Positions 49,880 through 58,693 of a stretch of 64,000 bases of DNA are shown in pieces. Location: positions 921,001 through 985,000 of the forward strand of contig JACKLQ010000002.1 in the NCBI GenBank assembly GCA_024235835.1. The letters run 5' to 3'. The notes under the pieces were generated by a model. It ran no database searches. It had not been told where the DNA came from and worked only from the letters and a program-made list of their open reading frames with translations. A program made the translations under genes and the position numbers. Source of the DNA: Thiobacillus sp. (GTDB lineage Bacteria; Pseudomonadota; Gammaproteobacteria; Burkholderiales; Thiobacillaceae). How positions within the stretch are numbered: position 1 is the stretch's first letter; each line of letters starts with the position of its first letter.

Positions 49880-50242
49880 ATGCCTTCCATCCTGTCCCTT
49901 CCCTCCGTGCTGCTGCAGACCGTGGCGCTATTGGCCCTGTCCAACCTGTTCATGACGGTGGCATGGTATGCCCACCTCAAGCACCTGAACGACAAGCCCT
50001 GGTGGATCGCGGCCCTGGCCAGCTGGGGCGTTGCCCTGTTCGAGTACCTGTTGCAAGTGCCCGCCAACCGCATCGGCTACCAGGCCATGACCCTGCCCCA
50101 GCTGAAGATCCTCCAGGAAGTCATCACCCTTGCCGTGTTCGCCCCCTTCGCCGTGCTTTACATGAAGGAGCCCCTGTCCTGGAACTATCTTTGGGCGGGC
50201 TTGTGCCTCCTGGGTGCGGTGTATTTCATCTTCAAAACATGA
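49880..50242 (+). CDS. DUF486 family membrane protein
   Basis: A 120-residue protein with four TM helices. It has the DUF486 family run WYAHLKHLNDKPWWIAALASW and ANRIGYQ. The family relates to small drug/metabolite transporters (DMT-like), but no substrate is known. The ATG at 49880 was chosen; a GTG start 30 bases upstream adds only polar residues. Confidence 0.85.
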   Translation: MPSILSLPSVLLQTVALLALSNLFMTVAWYAHLKHLNDKPWWIAALASWGVALFEYLLQVPANRIGYQAMTLPQLKILQEVITLAVFAPFAVLYMKEPLSWNYLWAGLCLLGAVYFIFKT

Positions 50243-50417
50243 AAACCCGTTTGTTATACAGCTTGGATCGCCAGCAACTCCTTTCACGAATTTCTATGGC
50301 CCCGTGCTTCTGATGCGTAGACCCTAAAGTATTTCGGGGTTGTTTCCGATAAGCCTTGTGCCTGTCCTGGTGAATGCTCACCAAGCAGTCGATCTGATAA
50401 ATAACGAGGAGTACATC

Positions 50418-50861
50418 ATGCGTTTTAATTCCCTGATTTCCTGTTTTGCCCTGGCTTTCATGGCCACTACCCCCGCCCTGGCTGCCGAGGAGACACCCAA
50501 GAGCATTCCCGGCGGCACCATGGTGGACGCCGTGAAGGCCAAGGCGCTGCATGACAAGGGCGCCGTATTCGTGGATGCCCGGGTAGCAGCTGAATACGCC
50601 GACAAGCACATCAAGGGTGCCATCAGCGTGGTCTACAAGGAGACCCACAAGAAGGTTTCAAAGCTGGATCCCGCCGATTCCTTCGACCTCTCCAAATTGC
50701 CGGCCGACAAGGCCAAGGTTCTGGTGTTCTATTGCAACGGCTCACCCTGCTGGCGCGGTTACAAGGCCGCAGCCGCATCCATCAAGGCGGGCTACAAGAA
50801 TGTGAACTGGTTCCGTGATGGACTGCCGGCCTGGGAAGCAAAGAGTTACCCCACGGAATAA
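50418..50861 (+). CDS. Periplasmic rhodanese-like protein
   Basis: A 147-residue secreted protein; signal peptide residues 1-23 (ends ALA-AE). The rhodanese core has DARVAAEYADKHIKGAIS and the active loop FYCNGSPCWRGYKAA (Cys106 and Cys111). The CxGxxCW type is common in exported rhodaneses of sulfur oxidisers. It precedes a chemoreceptor by 24 bases. A periplasmic sulfane-sulfur carrier role is inferred. Confidence 0.83.
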   Translation: MRFNSLISCFALAFMATTPALAAEETPKSIPGGTMVDAVKAKALHDKGAVFVDARVAAEYADKHIKGAISVVYKETHKKVSKLDPADSFDLSKLPADKAKVLVFYCNGSPCWRGYKAAAASIKAGYKNVNWFRDGLPAWEAKSYPTE

Positions 50862-50885
50862 GGTGGAACATAAGGGGAGAGGGAG

Positions 50886-52508
50886 ATGATCCACAGTTTG
50901 CGAGGCCTGCTCGTCCTGATGGCAGTCGTGACCCTGGTGGGCATGCTTGTGTTGGGGGGGCTGGCGATCCATGCGGCGCGGGATACGTCGGCCCAGTTGA
51001 ATGGAGTCAATGAACGCTCCGTCTCCCCCCTGATTCAGCTCCAGACCGTGGAACGCCATATCAAGGAGGTGCGTTTCCGCATTGCGGGGGTGGCGCTGGA
51101 GCAGCTGCCTACGGTGGGGTCGGCCAACCACCTGAAAGAGATGATGCAGGCCATTCCGGCGACCTGGTCGGCTTTCGAGAGCGCGGCGGCCGGCCAATCC
51201 TTCTCGGATGAAGAGCGGGCCAACCTGGACAAGATACGTGCCGGCATGAAAGGCCTGAATGAGTTGATGGCACGACTGCTGGCGGCCTACCAGAACGACG
51301 ACATGGCCACCGTGAAAAGTATTCTGGAGGACGACTGGCCCCTGGTGCATGGCCAGGTGATCAAGCCGCTGGAACAGTTCGTACCCTATTACGAGGGCGT
51401 GGCCCAGGGAGCCTTCGAGCAGGCCAGGCAGCAGGCGAACAGGTTGATGATCACGGTCGTGGTCTTGCTGTTGCTTTGCCTGGGCGGGGTCGGGGCAGTG
51501 AACATCTACCTGCAGCGCAGGTTCAGTAGGCAACTGCGGGCGGCTCGGGAAGCGGTGGAGGCCGTTGCCGGCTTCAACCTGGCCCAGCCTATCGTGGCCC
51601 AGGGCCGGGACGAGATCAGCGAACTGCTGCGGGGCCTGGCTGCCATGCAGTCCAGCCTTCGGGACGTGGTGACCCGGGTGCGCGAGGGTGCCGTTGCGCT
51701 TGAGAACATGTCCGGCGAACTGGCCGGCGCCAGTTCCGAGGTTGCGGACGCCAGCCACAGCCAGGCGGAGTCCGCTTCCGGTATGGCGGCTTCCATGGAA
51801 GAACTATCCGTGTCCATTGACCAGATGCGGGAACATGCCACCGAGTCGACCAATCTTGCCGTCCTATCCGGCGAGGCCTCCAGGCAAGGCAGGGATGTCA
51901 CCAGGAGCGCGGCCCAGGAGATGGCCTCCATCGCCGAGGGTGCGCGGCAGTCTTCCTCCATTGTTTCGGAGCTGGGTGGGCTGTCTTCAGAGATCAGCGG
52001 CATTGTCAACGTCATCAGGGAAATCGCCGACCAGACAAATCTGCTGGCCCTGAATGCGGCCATCGAGGCGGCGCGTGCCGGGGAACAGGGAAGAGGCTTT
52101 GCCGTCGTGGCGGACGAGGTGCGAAAGTTGGCAGAGCGTACCTCTTCTTCCACGCAGCAGATCGGCGACATGATCACGCGCATCCAGAGCGGCACACGTC
52201 GGGCGGTGGAAGCCATGGAGGCCGATGTGAACAGGGCCAGCCAGGGTGAGGAACTGGCGCATCGTGCTGGCGAATCCATAGAGCAGATCGAACATCGGGC
52301 CTCCGAAGTGGTGCGTTCCGTCAATGAGATCCAGCTTGCCCTGAGCGAGCAGAGTTCAGCCGCCAGGGATGTCGCGATACGGGTGGAGCAGATCGCGCAG
52401 ATGACGGAAACCAATTCCCGAGCCAGCATGAAGACCAGCCAGAACGCCACCCAGGTATCCGGCCTGGCCATGCGCCTGAATGAGTTGGTGGCTGGCTTCC
52501 GGGTCTGA
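50886..52508 (+). CDS. Methyl-accepting chemotaxis protein
   Basis: A 540-residue receptor. TM1 at 7-29, periplasmic four-helix-bundle sensor (about 30-185), TM2 at 186-208, HAMP, and a signalling domain with the conserved hairpin tip EIADQTNLLALNAAIEAARAGEQGRGFAVVADEVRKLAERT. The ligand is unknown. Being directly downstream of a periplasmic rhodanese, it might sense a sulfur compound; this is only inference. The start is ATG at 50886 after AAGGGGAGAGGGAG. Confidence 0.92.
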   Translation: MIHSLRGLLVLMAVVTLVGMLVLGGLAIHAARDTSAQLNGVNERSVSPLIQLQTVERHIKEVRFRIAGVALEQLPTVGSANHLKEMMQAIPATWSAFESAAAGQSFSDEERANLDKIRAGMKGLNELMARLLAAYQNDDMATVKSILEDDWPLVHGQVIKPLEQFVPYYEGVAQGAFEQARQQANRLMITVVVLLLLCLGGVGAVNIYLQRRFSRQLRAAREAVEAVAGFNLAQPIVAQGRDEISELLRGLAAMQSSLRDVVTRVREGAVALENMSGELAGASSEVADASHSQAESASGMAASMEELSVSIDQMREHATESTNLAVLSGEASRQGRDVTRSAAQEMASIAEGARQSSSIVSELGGLSSEISGIVNVIREIADQTNLLALNAAIEAARAGEQGRGFAVVADEVRKLAERTSSSTQQIGDMITRIQSGTRRAVEAMEADVNRASQGEELAHRAGESIEQIEHRASEVVRSVNEIQLALSEQSSAARDVAIRVEQIAQMTETNSRASMKTSQNATQVSGLAMRLNELVAGFRV

Positions 52509-52747
52509 TTCGGTGCTTGCGGCAAGGCGGTGGGGCAACTGTCCCTCCACCCAGGGGTAAGCGTTCCGGACCCGGATGCGTCCCTTAACCGTTGGTTTCC
52601 CGGCCTTTTCGCACGGGAAGCCTGCCTGACCCGGCCGTCGCCACAGGGCGGGAATGTGAATTCATGCTCAGGTGCTCGGCCGGCGTGATTTGCGTGGTGC
52701 CGGGCTGATAAAATTACCCAGTTTCCTTCCTTTTATTGGGCCCCAGC

Positions 52748-54007
52748 ATGTTTTCCGCCAGCCAGACCATCGCCTCCACCGATCCCGAACTGTGGGCCGC
52801 CATCCAGGCCGAAGCCCACCGCCAGGAAGAGCACATCGAACTGATCGCCTCCGAGAACTACACCAGCCCGGCGGTGATGGAGGCCCAGGGTTCCGTGCTG
52901 ACCAACAAGTACGCCGAGGGCTATCCCGGCAAGCGCTACTACGGCGGTTGCGAGCACGTGGACGTGGTGGAGCAGCTGGCCATCGACCGGGTCAAGGCCC
53001 TGTTCGGCGCGAATGAACACAACTACGCGGCCAACGTGCAGCCCAACTCCGGCTCCCAGGCCAACCAGGCGGTGTTCATGGCCTTCCTCAAGCCCGGTGA
53101 CACCATCATGGGCATGAGCCTGGCCGAGGGCGGCCACCTCACCCACGGCATGGCCCTGAACATGTCCGGCAAGTGGTTCAACGTCGTTGCCTACGGCCTC
53201 AACGAGAAGGAAGAGATCGATTACGAGGCCATGGAAGCCAAGGCCCGGGAGCATAAGCCCAAGCTGATCATCGCCGGTGCCTCCGCCTATGCCCTGCGCA
53301 TCGACTTCGCCCGCTTCGCCAAGATCGCCAAGGAAATCGGCGCCATCTTCATGGTGGACATGGCCCACTACGCCGGCCTCATCGCCGCCGGGGTGTACCC
53401 CAATCCGGTGCCCCACGCTGACGTGGTCACCTCCACCACCCACAAGACCCTGCGGGGCCCCCGGGGCGGCATCATCCTGATGAAGGCCGAGCACGAAAAG
53501 GCGCTCAATTCCGCCATCTTCCCCGGCCTCCAGGGTGGTCCCCTGGAACACGTCATCGCCGGCAAGGCGGTGGCCTTCAAGGAAGCGGCCAGCAAGGAGT
53601 TCAAGGTATACCAGGAGCAGGTGGCCGCCAACGCCCTGGTGATGTGCAAGGTGCTCATCGAGCGGGGCTTGCGCATCGTCTCCGGCCGCACGGAAAGCCA
53701 CGTATTCCTGGTGGACCTTCAGGCCAAGAACCTCACCGGCAAGGAAGCGGAAGCCGCCCTGGGCCGCGCCCACATCACGGTGAACAAGAACGCCATCCCC
53801 AACGACCCCCAGAAGCCCTTCGTCACCTCCGGCATCCGTATCGGCACGCCGGCCATGACCACCCGGGGCTTCAAGGAGCTGGAGTCCGAGAAACTGGCCC
53901 ACCTGGTGGCCGACGTGCTGGACGCCCCCAACGACGAGGCGGTCATCGAGCGTGTGAAGGGCGAGGTGACCAAGCTGACGGCGGCGTTTCCGGTCTATGG
54001 AAAGTGA
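52748..54007 (+). CDS. glyA: Serine hydroxymethyltransferase
   Basis: A 419-residue PLP enzyme that interconverts serine and glycine with one-carbon transfer to folate. It has the PLP lysine in TSTTHKTLRGPRGG (Lys233) and VQPNSGSQANQAV. The ATG at 52748 was chosen; an in-frame TTG lies 12 bases earlier. A 239-bp upstream region has no recognised riboswitch. glyA next to nrdR and rib genes is a standard betaproteobacterial arrangement. Confidence 0.96.
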   Translation: MFSASQTIASTDPELWAAIQAEAHRQEEHIELIASENYTSPAVMEAQGSVLTNKYAEGYPGKRYYGGCEHVDVVEQLAIDRVKALFGANEHNYAANVQPNSGSQANQAVFMAFLKPGDTIMGMSLAEGGHLTHGMALNMSGKWFNVVAYGLNEKEEIDYEAMEAKAREHKPKLIIAGASAYALRIDFARFAKIAKEIGAIFMVDMAHYAGLIAAGVYPNPVPHADVVTSTTHKTLRGPRGGIILMKAEHEKALNSAIFPGLQGGPLEHVIAGKAVAFKEAASKEFKVYQEQVAANALVMCKVLIERGLRIVSGRTESHVFLVDLQAKNLTGKEAEAALGRAHITVNKNAIPNDPQKPFVTSGIRIGTPAMTTRGFKELESEKLAHLVADVLDAPNDEAVIERVKGEVTKLTAAFPVYGK

Positions 54008-54108
54008 GTGAAAAGTGAAATGTGACTCGCCGGTGTGCGGCTCAAGTGAAAGGTGGGAGAACATGCTCACATTTCACATTTCACGTTTCGCATTTCACGC
54101 TTTACACA
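54005..54108. repeat. Inverted array of 7-nt repeats between glyA and nrdR
   Basis: Three heptads TGAGTGA, AAAGTGA, AATGTGA (54005-54025) and six heptads on the other strand, TCACATT, TCACATT, TCACGTT, TCGCATT, TCACGCT, TTACACA (54067-54108). AGTGAAATGTGA pairs with TCACATTTCAC(G) copies, so it can fold into a long, slippable hairpin. The repeat runs to one base before the nrdR start codon and covers its leader. Confidence 0.75.
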
Positions 54109-54109
54109 G

Positions 54110-54577
54110 ATGAAATGTCCCTTCTGCGGCGCCATCGACACCCAGGTGGTGGAAACTCGCCTGGCGGAGGACGGCATGTCCATTCGCCGCCGCCGCCGTT
54201 GCGCGGCCTGCGACAAACGTTTCACCACTTATGAAACCGCCGAGGTGCGCGTCCCCGCGGTGGTTAAGGCTGCCGGTGAGCGTCAGGAGTTTTCCCGCGG
54301 CAAGCTGGAACAGGGCTTCCGCAAGGCCCTGCACAAGCGGCCAGTGTCCACGGAGCTCACCGAACAGGCCATCGACCGGGTGGTGCAGAAACTCCTGGCC
54401 CTGGGAGAGAAGGAAGTGCCTGCCCGCCTCATCGGCGACCTGGTGATGAACGAGCTCAAGCGCCTGGACAAGGTGGCCTACATCCGCTTTGCTTCGGTTT
54501 ACCGGGCCTTCCAGGACGTGGATGACTTCCGCGATGCGATCCGGGATGTGGAAGCGCGGGACGTCGAGAAGCCTTGA
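54110..54577 (+). CDS. nrdR: Transcriptional repressor NrdR
   Basis: A 155-residue ATP-cone repressor of ribonucleotide reductase genes. The zinc ribbon is MKCPFCGA...RRRRRCAACDKRFTTYE, with the ATP-cone after it. It senses dATP/ATP. No ordinary ribosome-binding site is seen because the heptad repeat fills the leader. The stop overlaps the TTG of ribD. Confidence 0.95.
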   Translation: MKCPFCGAIDTQVVETRLAEDGMSIRRRRRCAACDKRFTTYETAEVRVPAVVKAAGERQEFSRGKLEQGFRKALHKRPVSTELTEQAIDRVVQKLLALGEKEVPARLIGDLVMNELKRLDKVAYIRFASVYRAFQDVDDFRDAIRDVEARDVEKP

Positions 54578-55662
54578 CCTTCAGCCCTGAAGACCACGCC
54601 TGCATGGCCCGGGCCCTGCGCCTGGCGGAGCGGGGTCTGTTTACCACCACCCCCAACCCCCGGGTGGGCTGTGTCCTGGTGAAGGACGGCCGGGTGGTGG
54701 GGGAGGGCTGGCACGAGCGGGCCGGCGAGCCCCATGCCGAGGTTCATGCCCTGCGGGCGGCTGGTGACCTGGCTCGGGGCGCCACCGCCTACGTCACCCT
54801 GGAGCCCTGTTCCCATCACGGCCGTACCCCTCCCTGCGCCAACGCCCTCATCGACTCCGGCGTGGCCCGGGTGGTGGCCTGCATGCGGGACCCCAATCCC
54901 CAGGTCTCCGGCCGGGGCATCGAGCTCCTGACCCTGGCGGGGGTCCGTGCGGAAGTGGGTCTGATGGAAACGGAGGCGCGGGAACTCAACATCGGTTTCA
55001 TCAGCCGCATGACCCGGGGCCGGCCCTGGCTACGCCTTAAGACGGCTTCCAGCCTGGATGGCAAGTCGGCCCTGCTGAACGGCGAATCCAAGTGGATCAC
55101 GGGCTCCGCTGCCCGGGCCGACGTCCACCGCCTGCGGGCCCGTGCCTGCGCCGTGCTTACTGGCGTGGGTACCGTGCTGGCGGACAATCCGCGGATGAAC
55201 GTGCGTGAGCTGGACACTGGGCGCCAGCCCCTGCGGGTGGTGGTGGATAGCCGGTTGCGAACTCCCATCGACGCCAACATCCTGCGGGATGGCGAAACGG
55301 TGCTGGTGTGCGCCCAGGCCGAAGCGGGCCGGCGGGACGCATTGTTGTCTGCGGGGGCGCATATCCTGGAATTGCCCGGACCGGAGGGTCGCGTGCACCT
55401 TGGGGCGCTGATGCAGGAACTGGGGGCCCGGGGCTTCAATGAGCTTCATGTGGAAGCCGGGGCAACTCTTAATGGCGCCCTGTTGCAGGCCGGGCTGGTG
55501 GATGAGTGGGTGGCGTACCAGGCTGCTACGGTCATGGGCCACCAGGCCCGGGGCCTGTTCGACCTGCCGGCCCTTACTGACATGGTTGCCCGGCGGAACT
55601 TCCGCCTGATGGATGCCCGCATGGTGGGGCAGGATTTACGCCTGAGACTGCGGCCCGAATGA
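54574..55662 (+). CDS. ribD: Bifunctional riboflavin-specific deaminase/reductase
   Basis: A 362-residue RibD. The deaminase half has the zinc site HAEVHAL and PCSHHGRTPPC, while the reductase half has KTASSLDGKSALLNGESKWITG and NELHVEAGATLNGALL. It performs the second and third steps of riboflavin synthesis. The start is TTG at 54574 in a TTGA overlap with nrdR; an ATG at 54604 would trim ten residues before the deaminase fold. Confidence 0.94.
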   Translation: MTFSPEDHACMARALRLAERGLFTTTPNPRVGCVLVKDGRVVGEGWHERAGEPHAEVHALRAAGDLARGATAYVTLEPCSHHGRTPPCANALIDSGVARVVACMRDPNPQVSGRGIELLTLAGVRAEVGLMETEARELNIGFISRMTRGRPWLRLKTASSLDGKSALLNGESKWITGSAARADVHRLRARACAVLTGVGTVLADNPRMNVRELDTGRQPLRVVVDSRLRTPIDANILRDGETVLVCAQAEAGRRDALLSAGAHILELPGPEGRVHLGALMQELGARGFNELHVEAGATLNGALLQAGLVDEWVAYQAATVMGHQARGLFDLPALTDMVARRNFRLMDARMVGQDLRLRLRPE

Positions 55663-56432
55663 GCACCGTGGTCGAGCCTGCCTTCAAGGATCATTTTTCC
55701 TGCAATTCCTCGGACTACGCCGCTTACCGACCTGCCTATCCACCCGAACTGTTCGCCTGGCTGGCTGCCCAGGTCCAAAACCGAGGGCAGGCCTGGGACT
55801 GCGCCACGGGATCCGGCCAGGCGGCCCTGGGACTGGCCTCGCATTTCCAGAACGTGGCTGCCACGGATGCCAGTGCCGACCAGATCGCCCAGGCCCGGCC
55901 CCATGGGAGGGTGATCTATCGGGTGGCCCCGGCGGAGTCGTCGGGATTGCCGGCGGCCAGCGTGGACCTGGTCAGCGTGGCTCAGGCGGTCCACTGGTTC
56001 GACCTGCCTGCCTTCCATGCCGAGGTGAAGCGGGTGCTTAAGCCGGGGGGTGCGCTGGCTATCTGGTGCTACGAACGCCTGCGGGTCGAACCCGTCCTGG
56101 ATGAGTCCATCGAGGACTTCTACTGCCGCCAGTTGGGCCCCTACTGGCCGCCGGAGCGCCGTCACGTGGAGGCGGGCTACCGGGTCCTGGATTTTCCCTA
56201 CCGGGAAGCGTACGTGCCGGCCTTCACCATGGGGGCAGCCTGGAACCTGGACCAGCTCATGGGCTATTTCGCCACCTGGTCCGCGGTGAAGGCCTGTCGC
56301 CGGGCGACGGGGAGGGATCCCCTGCCCGCGTTGCGGGATCGCCTGGCCGGCGCCTGGCGTGGCTCTGGTGTTTCCCTTGCCAAGCCTAAAATCATAAAAT
56401 GGCCCCTTTCCCTGCGGTTCGGCCGCGCGTAA
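55659..56432 (+). CDS. Class I SAM methyltransferase in the rib cluster
   Basis: A 257-residue methyltransferase. Motif I region is WDCATGSGQAALGLASHF, with ATDASADQIAQA and VDLVSVAQAVHWFDLPAF. It resembles UbiE-type or trans-aconitate-type enzymes; substrate unknown. ATGA overlap with ribD, so cotranscribed, but no connection with riboflavin is evident. Confidence 0.82.
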   Translation: MSTVVEPAFKDHFSCNSSDYAAYRPAYPPELFAWLAAQVQNRGQAWDCATGSGQAALGLASHFQNVAATDASADQIAQARPHGRVIYRVAPAESSGLPAASVDLVSVAQAVHWFDLPAFHAEVKRVLKPGGALAIWCYERLRVEPVLDESIEDFYCRQLGPYWPPERRHVEAGYRVLDFPYREAYVPAFTMGAAWNLDQLMGYFATWSAVKACRRATGRDPLPALRDRLAGAWRGSGVSLAKPKIIKWPLSLRFGRA

Positions 56433-56481
56433 CAGTCTTGCTGCGGCCACCAGCTCTTAAATAACCGAGGCGTCACCCATC

Positions 56482-57102
56482 ATGTTTACAGGCATCATCC
56501 AGGCCGTCGGCCACGTCACCCATTTGCAGGAATCCCAGGGGGGCGACGCCCGGGTTACCATCGCTGCCGGCGGGCTGGACATGGGCGACGTACATCTGGG
56601 TGACTCCATCGCCTGCAATGGCGTGTGCCTGACGGTGGTGGACAAGACGCCGGAGAGCTTCGACGTGGTGGTGTCCGGTGAGTCCTTTTCCTGCACCATC
56701 GGCTTCGCCCCCGGCGACAAGCTGGACCTGGAGAAGGCCATGCGCCTGTCGGACCGTCTGGGCGGCCACCTGGTGTCGGGCCACGTGGATGGCGTGGGAG
56801 AGGTAAAGCGTTTTGAACAGGTGGGCGACTCCTGGCTGCTGGAAATCCGCGCCCCCGCCAAGCTGGCCCGCTACCTGGCGCCCAAGGGCTCCATCGCCGT
56901 GAACGGCGTCTCCCTTACCGTGAACCGGGTGATCAACGGCCATGACGGCACCGACTTCACCATCAACCTGATTCCCCACACCTTGGAAAACACCATGCTG
57001 CATGCCGTCAAGCCCGGCGACAGGGTGAACCTGGAGGCGGACATGCTGGCCCGCTACGCAGAGCGCCTGCTGCATTACATCAACCATACCGACAAGGACT
57101 GA
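56482..57102 (+). CDS. ribE: Riboflavin synthase
   Basis: A 206-residue riboflavin synthase alpha subunit with two lumazine-binding repeats, starting MFTGIIQAVGHV and LGGHLVSGHVDGVG. It forms riboflavin from two lumazines. It is 6 bases before ribBA. No FMN riboswitch is seen in the 49-bp gap upstream. Confidence 0.95.
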   Translation: MFTGIIQAVGHVTHLQESQGGDARVTIAAGGLDMGDVHLGDSIACNGVCLTVVDKTPESFDVVVSGESFSCTIGFAPGDKLDLEKAMRLSDRLGGHLVSGHVDGVGEVKRFEQVGDSWLLEIRAPAKLARYLAPKGSIAVNGVSLTVNRVINGHDGTDFTINLIPHTLENTMLHAVKPGDRVNLEADMLARYAERLLHYINHTDKD

Positions 57103-57108
57103 ACTGGC

Positions 57109-58194
57109 ATGTCCCTCGCCCCCATCACTGAAATCGTGGCCGAGCTGAAGGCCGGCCGCATGGTCATCCTCGTGGACGAGGAGGACCGGGAAAATGAAGG
57201 CGACCTGGTCATGGCCGCCGAGTTCGCCACTCCGGAAGCCATCAACTTCATGGCCAAGTACGGCCGCGGCCTCATCTGCCTGACCCTGACCGACGAGCGT
57301 TGCCGCCAGTTGGGCCTGAAGCAGATGGTGAGCGACAACCAGACCCCCCACGGCACCGCCTTCACCGTCTCCATCGAGGCCGCCGAGGGCGTGACCACGG
57401 GCATCTCCGCCGCCGACCGGGCGGTGACCATCCTGGCCGCCGTGAAGCGGGAAGCCAAACCCACGGACATCATCCAGCCCGGCCACATCTTCCCCCTGCG
57501 GGCCCAGCCCGGCGGCGTGCTGAAGCGGGCCGGCCACACGGAGGCTGGCTGCGACCTGGCGGCCATGGCAGGCCTGGTGCCTGCCTCCGTGATCTGCGAG
57601 ATTCTCAAGGAAGACGGCACCATGGCCCGCCTGCCGGACCTGATCGAATTCGGCGGGGAGCACGGCCTGAAGATCGGCGCCATCGCCGACCTGATCCAGT
57701 ACCGCAGCGAGAACGAGGCCCTGGTGAAGCGGGTGGCGGACAAGACCGTGCAGACCGCCTACGGCCCCTTCCTGCTGGTGGCCTACCATGACGAGACGGT
57801 CGACGAGACCCACCTGGCCCTGGTGAAGGGTGAGATCAGTGCCCAGGCCGAGACCTTGGTGCGGGTGCATGAGCCCGTTTCCGTGCTGGATTTCCTGGAT
57901 GCCGGCACGGGCCATTCCTGGAGCATGGACGGGGCCATGCGCACCCTGGCTGCCGCCGAGCGGGGCATCATGGTGCTGTTGCACCGCCCGGAAAGCGGGA
58001 CCGATCTGATGCAGCGGCTCACGCCCCAGCCCCAGGCCTCCTCCAAGTTCGACCTGCGCAACTACGGTATCGGCGCCCAGATCCTGCGGGACCTGGGGGT
58101 GGGGAAAATGAAGCTCATGGCGCACCCGCGCCGCATGCCTTCCATGACCGGCTTCGGTCTGGAAGTCACCGGATACCTGGAACAAGGCAACTGA
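57109..58194 (+). CDS. ribBA: DHBP synthase with degenerate GTP cyclohydrolase II domain (RibBX type)
   Basis: A 361-residue protein. The N-terminal half is an intact 3,4-dihydroxy-2-butanone-4-phosphate synthase (VDEEDRENEGDLVMAAEF; RAGHTEAGCDLAAMAGL). The C-terminal half aligns with GTP cyclohydrolase II but lacks the zinc site: the usual His-Ser-Glu-Cys...Cys-Asp-Cys run reads VRVHEPVSVLDFLDAGTGHSW. The second activity is therefore probably lost, and a separate GTP cyclohydrolase II should exist elsewhere. Confidence 0.92.
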   Translation: MSLAPITEIVAELKAGRMVILVDEEDRENEGDLVMAAEFATPEAINFMAKYGRGLICLTLTDERCRQLGLKQMVSDNQTPHGTAFTVSIEAAEGVTTGISAADRAVTILAAVKREAKPTDIIQPGHIFPLRAQPGGVLKRAGHTEAGCDLAAMAGLVPASVICEILKEDGTMARLPDLIEFGGEHGLKIGAIADLIQYRSENEALVKRVADKTVQTAYGPFLLVAYHDETVDETHLALVKGEISAQAETLVRVHEPVSVLDFLDAGTGHSWSMDGAMRTLAAAERGIMVLLHRPESGTDLMQRLTPQPQASSKFDLRNYGIGAQILRDLGVGKMKLMAHPRRMPSMTGFGLEVTGYLEQGN

Positions 58195-58217
58195 GAAGTT
58201 AAGGAAAGGGAAGCGAC

Positions 58218-58685
58218 ATGGCACGCTACGACAAGATTTTCGAATTCGAACCCAGCCTGGATGGCGCCGGCCTGCGGGTAGGCGTTGTGATGAGCCGCTT
58301 CAACATCGACGTGGTGGAAGGGCTGTTGTCCGCCTGCACCGCGGCCCTGCTGAAGCATGGCGTTGCTGCCTCCGACATCCACATCGCCACCGTGGCGGGC
58401 GCCCTGGAAATCCCCCTGGTGATGAAGAGGATGGCCGAGTCCGGCAAGTATGATGCCCTGGTGGCCCTGGGCGCGGTAATCCGTGGCGAGACCTACCACT
58501 TCGAGGTGGTTTCCAACGAGATGGCCAGCGGTATCACCCGGGTAAACCTGGATACTGGCATTCCCATTGCCAACGGCGTGCTCACCACCAACACAGACCA
58601 CCAGGCCATGGAACGCGTGTCCGACAAGGGCAAGGAAGCGGCCCAGTGCGCCATCGAGATGGCCAACCTGCTGAAGGCCATCTGA
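58218..58685 (+). CDS. ribH: 6,7-dimethyl-8-ribityllumazine synthase
   Basis: A 155-residue lumazine synthase. It has GLRVGVVMSRFN, the catalytic-loop VAGALEIPLVMKRM, GAVIRGETYHFEVV and TDHQAMER. It condenses the two precursors to lumazine. Good length. It sits between ribBA and nusB. Confidence 0.95.
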   Translation: MARYDKIFEFEPSLDGAGLRVGVVMSRFNIDVVEGLLSACTAALLKHGVAASDIHIATVAGALEIPLVMKRMAESGKYDALVALGAVIRGETYHFEVVSNEMASGITRVNLDTGIPIANGVLTTNTDHQAMERVSDKGKEAAQCAIEMANLLKAI

Positions 58686-58693
58686 AAGCGATC

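Noticed and set aside
52509..52747. Riboswitch in the glyA leader
   Set aside because: No conserved glycine, SAH or folate aptamer core could be traced by eye; a covariance-model search would be needed.
54005..54108. CRISPR-like array
   Set aside because: Repeats are 7 nt, contiguous, without spacers, and inverted; there are no cas genes.
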